Shown here: positions 58,120-64,000 of the stretch, piece after piece
Layout: each line of letters opens with the position of its first letter
Numbering within the stretch: the stretch's first letter is position 1
NCBI GenBank assembly: GCA_013368325.1
Contig: JAACJK010000005.1
Coordinates: forward strand, 124,001-188,000
DNA length: 64,000 nucleotides
Direction: 5' to 3'
DNA from: Ephemerocybe angulata
Lineage: Eukaryota; Basidiomycota; Agaricomycetes; Agaricales; Psathyrellaceae
Notes under the pieces: generated by a model
Seen by the model: the letters and a program-made list of their open reading frames with translations, nothing else
Database searches by the model: none
Told to the model about the DNA's origin: nothing
Program-made: the position numbers and the translations under genes

Positions 58120-58640
58120 TTAGTTGGAGGAGACTTGGGAATTTCCGATGCTGATATTATGCAGTATATGAACGGATTCTCTTATTCTAATTTCTTTCCG
58201 AAATATTCCCCTTCGCGACGTATTCCCTTACATACCAGGATAGTTCTATACACCAAGTATTATGGCGTGTACTGCGTGAGGTACACGCTCTCAATTTTAA
58301 TCTTGGAACCCTTTACTTAAAGTCGGCGCGCCTCCAGCATTCGGTCGGCCGTCATACTTCTTGTTGCCTGCTCTGCTGGCGGAATTAGATAGCCCGTCGG
58401 CATCAAGTAGGCAAGTCCCAGTGTTGGATTTTCCCTTGCCGCGGTCGGTATTGGAGGCAGGGCTTTGGGGAGTATATAGTACGGAAGGCGGGCGTAAGTA
58501 CCTACGAACGAACGCTCGCCTCGATACTAAAAACATCAGGCGGGCGCGTTGCTACACGTTATCCGTCGGGATAGTGGTGCTTACATGTACTCACTTTCCG
58601 GTAGGCTCAAAGGTGACGTCCACAGGCCAATAATGCGCCG
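58120..58640. other. Intergenic, no gene recognised
   Basis: AT-rich at first, then GC-rich, with frames that lack motifs. I see nothing supportable. Confidence 0.5.
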
Positions 58641-58948
58641 ATTCCAATTAGACGCCCGTCCAAACCCCTATCAAGTAACCACGTGCAGTTGAAAGCACGT
58701 GCGTGGGCCGTGCCGAACTCCGCCGCCGGCCGATGCACGGCGTCGTGCCGTTCATCCTCCTTCCTCCTCCTCATCGTTCCATTTCCTCTTCATCTTCCTC
58801 GCTTGCGCTGCCCTAGACTAAAGCCGGGCAAGCGCATGAACTACAGCTAGATTTCGAAAATCGGATCTCGACACACGAAGACAACGAAGACAGCCCACAA
58901 GCACAACCCTAAATCGATAGACATTACGAGACTGCACGAGTTGAAGAC

Positions 58949-59800
58949 ATGGAACCATCGCAACCCACCGCCTCTTCTCCTGCAGGCCTGCAGTCCAGGA
59001 TCCCGCGCCCCACGAGCTCAAGAACGCAGCACCCGTCTCGCAAGTCCTCCACCTCGGCATCGGGCTCTGCGTCAACGTCGCTCGCTCCGAACGCGCCTGC
59101 GCCGTGAGTTATGCGAATGACGTCGCACGCGTCTCTAAGAGGACGCCTCTCCCTGTGCCTGTTTCGGGAGGAGGAGGAGCTGCAGGAGGAGGAGGAGGCG
59201 GAGGCGGAGGAGGGTCAGGAGGAGGTGGAATGGGGGGGACGAGTCCTACCGCAGCGCCTGTGGCCAGCGTAACAGTCGTCTGTGCTGGAGACGACGACGA
59301 CGCCGACGCCGCCATCGGGCTCTCAGAGTCACCGCCTTTCACCACCTCGGCCCTTCCCCTGCGTCTCTCTCCCCCTGAAGACGATCACCAACCCGAATCA
59401 ACACCCTCGATCCCAATACCGAACCCCCGCCCCACTCGCACCCGAAATCGCGATTTCTCCTCCCCCGTTACCGTCTCCGCCCATCCTCCCATCTGCGCTC
59501 ACAAATTCGACACCACGGTCATGGTTCTACGCTTCTCGCTCCTCTTCGAGTGCTCTTCAACGCCGACCTCTGCTTTCGCATCGACTGTCGACTGGTGGGC
59601 TGGACGTGGAGGGTGTTATGTGGCGACGTTGTGGAAGAGTGTTGCGCGTGACGGTTCTGCGCGTTGACCCCCTTGGTGGAGGGGCGGCAGCGAGGCGGGG
59701 AGGAACGGGGAGGAGGATGGCGAGGGCGAGCCGAGCTTCTGGGATCAGGCTGGGATAGGACAAGGAAGATGCGGATGGGGAGGATGTGTTTGATATCAAC
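58949..59800 (+). pseudogene. Family M gene copy E, degenerate
   Basis: The leader MEPSQPTASSPAGLQSRIPR, TSSRTQHPSRKSSTSASGS and STSLAPNAPAP is intact for about 52 codons, then meets a TGA where other copies have GGG or TGG. Downstream are a poly-Gly run and VASVTVVCAGDDDDADAAIG in another frame. The centre of the family (the intron and the DPSGPS block) is deleted. Confidence 0.55.
59163..59237 (+). repeat. GGA/GGC trinucleotide repeat coding a Gly run
   Basis: GGAGGA, GGCGGA and GGTGGA units run for about 70 bases inside family M copy E. Read in the frame after the stop, they give long Gly stretches. Other copies have only a few such codons here. Confidence 0.8.
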
Positions 59801-61006
59801 GCGGAGAGGGTACTGGACCTGTGGATGGGGAGCAGGGTAGGATAACGGGAAAGTGTGGGAGTGGGCGGGAGTAGGGGTCTGAGGTTGTTTGTTGTTGCTT
59901 GAGGTGCGGAGGATGGCTATTGGGGGATCGGGTTCGACAATGGGGCGGGAGGCTTTTGGACAGGAAGCGAGTCGGGAGGTGAGTTTGTTCTCTTGGTTTC
60001 GTTTCTGGTTTGGAGATATTGCATCGTTTTCTTTGGTTCGAACTTCGAGGATATTGTGGCGTCGTCCGGCTCAAAGTCGATGTTCGTCCTTAGTTCTCGC
60101 GTGTATGCATTTGGTCGTTCGCGGCGACGCATGTGTTCGAGCTGCGACTCCCCTTCGCTCTTTCTTTCAAGGAGCTGTCGTTCGGTTTTCCCTTGAATCG
60201 CCGGTAGGATCCTCCAGGCGTGCGAGCATGCGCTATGCACGCCAGTGTCTGTGCTCTCGCCTAGTCTGGTGTCTACAGGACGGGGGATGGTTCCGATTGG
60301 GAGAGTGTGGATGAAGAAGTTCGGTCTGGGTGGTACTACATGGAGGTAAAGCGAGGGAGGAGAGGTGGAATGGAGAGACTGATGTTTTCGGTGGTGCTTG
60401 AGTTCTTACCTTCGGTCTCGCCTCCTCGTTCGTTACCAGTTACTGGCGATCGTCTCACTTCTTAGAACCGGCGAGGCGGGCTTCGCCCGCTGTGGACGAC
60501 CTTGGTGGTGAGTGCCTCGCGTTGTTCGTGATTTTCGTGAACATTTTCGGTTTCGTTTTCCCGAGGTTGAAGGACCATCATCGCTTTCATTCTGGCGAGA
60601 TGCCCGACTGGGCGTCGAGATATCGCTAATCTCTGTTCGAGACGGGCGAGGCTGTTGTTCTGCCCGCCTGTGAAACGCATGGTCGACGTACCGCGCGGCG
60701 TGCACGTGGGGACTAACATTGCTGTTGTGTGCGGACTGCGTGGCCAGTTCGACCTCAGTCCCTTCGTGTGTTCCCCGAGCGTTGGTCGCCGGTGTTAGTG
60801 TCTACACCAGCGCCTTCTGTGGACTGTCGCAGATTTTCCATATAATCGGACTCGACGTCGGTCCTATCCATAGGTGTGCGTTTGGTGTAAACAGGTAACG
60901 AAGTAATATCAAATGTATATTCGCCATGCTCGGCAATTCCAGTGACTGCAATCCGCGCTCTCCTTCCTGTGACGATCGAGCATGGGCTCTGTACGGCTTC
61001 GGTTTC

Positions 61007-61173
61007 GGGCGCTTATTTTCGACCTTCCGATCCCGTTGGAGTCGAGCGATCGGTAGCACTAAAGTTCAGCGCTCTGGAAATCTGCTGCATACAGACCTGT
61101 GCGCTCTTTAGAGCAAAGTAGCTGCGCGGTGCGTTCTAAGTGCGTCCTTTGCCCACTTTGAGTTTAGACGCCC
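61007..61173. repeat. Short conserved spacer, MITE-like (copy 3 of 3)
   Basis: Bounded by GGGCGCTTATTTTC and AGTTTAGACGCCC, same body as 34291-34456 and 48722-48895. Confidence 0.5.
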
Positions 61174-61706
61174 GCCAAGCCAAGCCTCTTCACCTCGTGT
61201 TCCGGAAGCTGTGTCACAGTACCCGGGGCGACACTGTGAGCGAATGGCTGTCTTCCCTGAGTCGCTAGATGTTGACAGACGAAGCGGCCTCGCCGGCTAT
61301 GCTGTGCCAACTATCAACAAGGCCGCTCATTTACCCCACACATACCACTTGCATACCACCTAACTCTGTGTTTGTGATGTACTCGTCACCTTCCTTTTCC
61401 ACCACCATCGAAGGATGATCGCTCCAATATCAATCTTCGAGCGGCCGTGCTTGAAGAAGATGAAGACTTTCGACGTCGATAACATGGGTAGCGGAGGTCC
61501 ACAGTGGTGTGGCTATCATCGGGAACGTGGTCATAATGCATGTTCTCTAAATTAGTGATCTATTTATGGCTTTTATGCTGTGGGGACTACCTGTCGATGG
61601 GGTACGAGTGAATGGTAGGTAAACGTATTCCCCTGCGCAGCTTCTGCCCATCCTGGACCCCATGCACGGATTCGTGGGTGTTGGAGGTCGGTATACCAGT
61701 TTGCAA

Positions 61707-64000
61707 TTAGACGCCCGTCAAAGCCCCTAACTTGGCAAGTCGCCGCACCGGAGCTCCGGCCGACGGCAGACGCAGGGTGACGTGGGGGTGATGCATTGGG
61801 GCAACAATCGTGCTTGTTAGCGAACCAACATGTTCGTTCTCCTTCGTCCTCCTCAACGTTCCATTTCGTCTACATCTGCCCCGAATCTTCTCGACTGGGA
61901 CGCTCTGATCTAAAGTTGGCTATTGCCAAGCAACGGATACTACATATCTCTCAACACAAATACGGCTTGAACACAGCGATACACCCCATAGATCCACACC
62001 CACACCCGGATGGAGCGATCGCAAGAACTCAATCCCAACACCAACCCTCTCTCGAGCCCGCAACCGAAGATTCCGCGTCGCACGAGCAGCCGAACCCAGC
62101 AGCCGCAACACCTCTCGCGCACGTCCTCCATCTCCGCGTCATGATCAGGCTCTGCTTCCATGTCGCTCGCACGGAACGCGGCTGACCCGTGGCTTATGCG
62201 CAGGACGTCTCATACTTCGCTTAGAGGAGGGTAGACGCACTCTTCAACGTCGTTGTCAGTGCCTGGAGTTGGGACCGGAACGGAGGGGAACAGGAGTGGT
62301 ACGAGGAGTGGGAGGTTCTGCTGCCTGTGGCGAGCATGGCGGTTGTTCTCTCAAAAGGAACGGGCGCGCCGCTCGGTCTGAGCGAAGAGGAGTCGGTTGG
62401 GATGCTCGCTGGCCTTCCAGCTTCGTCCCGTCCATCTCGCTCATCGTCCCCTGCTACGGCCCTACCACTACCAACGCTATCAGTATCATCATCAGGTACG
62501 TCTCTCCTCCATGATCACTTTCCATAAATGCTGAGTAACTGACGTATCCTCCCATCTGTTGTGTGTGTAGACTCAACAGGTCCAAGCGCCCACCCTCAGT
62601 GTTACTTTCGACCTCCCAGCCGACAGCCGACGACCACAGCTTGGTTCGGATCGCGTCCTTGGCCGCTCCAAATCTCCCAGTACATCTTTCTCTTCAAACA
62701 CACGACCCAGGATCGCATAACGTGCCTTGGACCAACGAGCTACTACGCAAACGACAGCGGTGGCGGAGGTAGGGACGGATGGGTTCCCGCCGATGTTGAG
62801 TATCATGGATCTCTTTCCTGGGAGAGGGCGTGGAGAGATCGGTGCAGGCCCAGATGAACATCGACGGCCGTGGACACCAGCACCAACACGAATGCGAACT
62901 CGAACGCGGACTCGACGACAGCGCCCGCATTGCCCGCCCAATTGCAAGACTAGGACGACTACGCCGACTCTGCTATCGGCCGCTCCGATTCACTAACCAT
63001 CAAATCCTCACACCCTCCCGGCTCTGAAGACGCCATTCACCCCGAACAATGCTTCCCATTGCTCTACCGATGACGGTCACCCCCCCGCCCCACTCGAAAC
63101 CGAAATTGCACTCTACCCGCTTCCTCTACCATCACCGCTTTAGCGAGTATGACGCCGGGGTCGACGGATAGGAAGATGGCGTGGCTTTACACTTCTCATT
63201 CGCCTTCGCCTTCGAGCTCTCTTCAACCCCGACTCCTCTTCGGAAACGAGTGTCAACTGATGGGTTCAGAAGGCTATAATGGGGGCGAGAGGCCCGGGGC
63301 ACTAGACTTGTGGGATGGGGAATTGGGTGGGGTGAAGGAAAGGGTGGGAGCGAGCGGGAGTAGGGGGTGGGTAGGAGCTGGATGTTGAAGGAAAATCGGG
63401 GGGAAGTATGATCTGGGGCGGGAGGTGAGTCGGGAGGTGAGGCCCCTCTCTTGGTTTCGCTTTTGTTGGGGGATATCGCATCATTATCTTTAGTTTTGAG
63501 GTTGTTGTGCGTCCGCGCTGACGCATGTGATCGAGCCACGACTCGACCCTCCTTTCTTTCTTTGGAGCTGTCCTCTTGCATCGCCTGTAGCGTCCTCCAG
63601 GCATGCGACCATGCCCTATGCACCATCGGCCCAGCGGCCGTGCTCTCGCCTCGCCATGGTGTCTATAGTGCGTGCGGGGTACGGTCTCGGGCTGGAGAGC
63701 GTGGATGACTCGTTTCAGCCTAGGTGGTACATGGAGGCGAAGTGGCGGAGCAGAGGCGAAATGAAGAGTCGTTGATGCGCAGTGGACCGTGCCGCGGTGC
63801 TCTCGCTTGTTCGTCCCTTTCCTGGGATGATGGACGTCGTCTCTGTGTTGATCTCCTCTATCCATCCTTTCCTCCTCTGGGCGACTTTACTGGTGAGTCC
63901 CTCGCGCTGTTCGTAATTCTCACGATCCTTTTCGGTCTCGATTTCTCCGTGTTAAAGATCATCGCCGCTTTCGTTCTTGCGAGATTTCGGGCTGGAGAAC
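61707..64000 (+). repeat. Family M repeat unit F, cut by the window edge
   Basis: Starts TTAGACGCCC (61707). It has the same order of blocks as units B and D, without the CACGTG pair, and its right end is not reached. By analogy with B and D, the terminal motif and a CHAT promoter should lie a few hundred bases beyond the window. Confidence 0.55.
62010..63300 (+). pseudogene. Family M gene copy F, degenerate
   Basis: Starts MERSQELNPNTNPLSSPQPK, then RRTSSRTQQPQ and a stop after about 45 codons. Later frames hold VVLSKGTGAPLGLSEEESVG, LPTLSVSSSG before a GTACGT donor, then an acceptor TGTGTAG and the DSTGPSAHPQ block. Frames disagree between blocks. Confidence 0.5.

Larger units (their letters stand above)
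58648..61015 (+). repeat. Family M repeat unit E (no CHAT gene behind it)
   Basis: Starts TTAGACGCCC (58648) and ends GGGCGCTTA (61007-61015), 2.37 kb. It keeps the CACGTG pair at 58680 and 58696. Its right edge runs into the miniature spacer and unit F, as unit C runs into unit D. Confidence 0.6.

Overview
This window looks like nuclear DNA of an agaricomycete (mushroom-type basidiomycete). The signs are short GT-AG introns of about 50-150 bp, exons split at conserved protein positions, and protein families typical of that group: a farnesyl diphosphate synthase with several introns, a multi-pass membrane protein of a type common in Agaricomycetes, an integrase-type transposase relic, and TPR-CHAT proteins. 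Most of the window is accessory and repeat-rich.

Layout. 1-7.5 kb: transposon debris (GTACAT-rich arrays, an integrase relic), a small secreted CxxC-protein gene on the minus strand, and a broken second member of that family. 7.5-10.4 kb: a complete six-exon farnesyl diphosphate synthase gene, the only obvious housekeeping gene. 10.4-20.2 kb: two more members of the small secreted CxxC family, an unrecognised secreted cysteine-rich protein, a possible tRNA-Ser relic, and a five-exon multi-pass membrane protein. 21.2-64 kb: a tandem, partly decayed segmental duplication. Its unit is a 2.4-3.1 kb repeat carrying a degenerate Ser/Pro-rich gene (called 'family M' here), followed in three units by a TPR-CHAT gene (24.3, 37.7 and 52.4 kb). 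Two units lack the CHAT gene, and the last unit runs off the right edge.

The TPR-CHAT paralogs are the main point of interest. Each has a 14-nt first exon, a long exon of 10-15 near-identical 43-residue TPR-like repeats, and a final exon carrying an intact CHAT (caspase-like) protease with a His/Cys dyad. Copy 1 has a single nonsense codon. Copy 2 carries a 1.82 kb AT-rich insertion with a 7-bp target duplication and imperfect terminal inverted repeats. Its edges supply splice sites that would restore the reading frame exactly. Copy 3 looks intact at 1199 residues. From family knowledge, this design suggests a rapidly evolving recognition or regulated-proteolysis system, perhaps self/non-self recognition or cell death. 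That role is inference; no partner such as a gasdermin was recognised.

A second multi-copy family, six members in the window, encodes small proteins with a signal peptide, an LSTR-type repeat and a CxxC finger. In one copy a GGAGAA microsatellite has become a Lys/Glu-rich C-terminal tail. A terminal motif (TTAGACGCCC or TAAGCGCCC facing GGGCGCTTA) recurs at the edges of many repeat units and may mark one element superfamily carrying different cargo genes.
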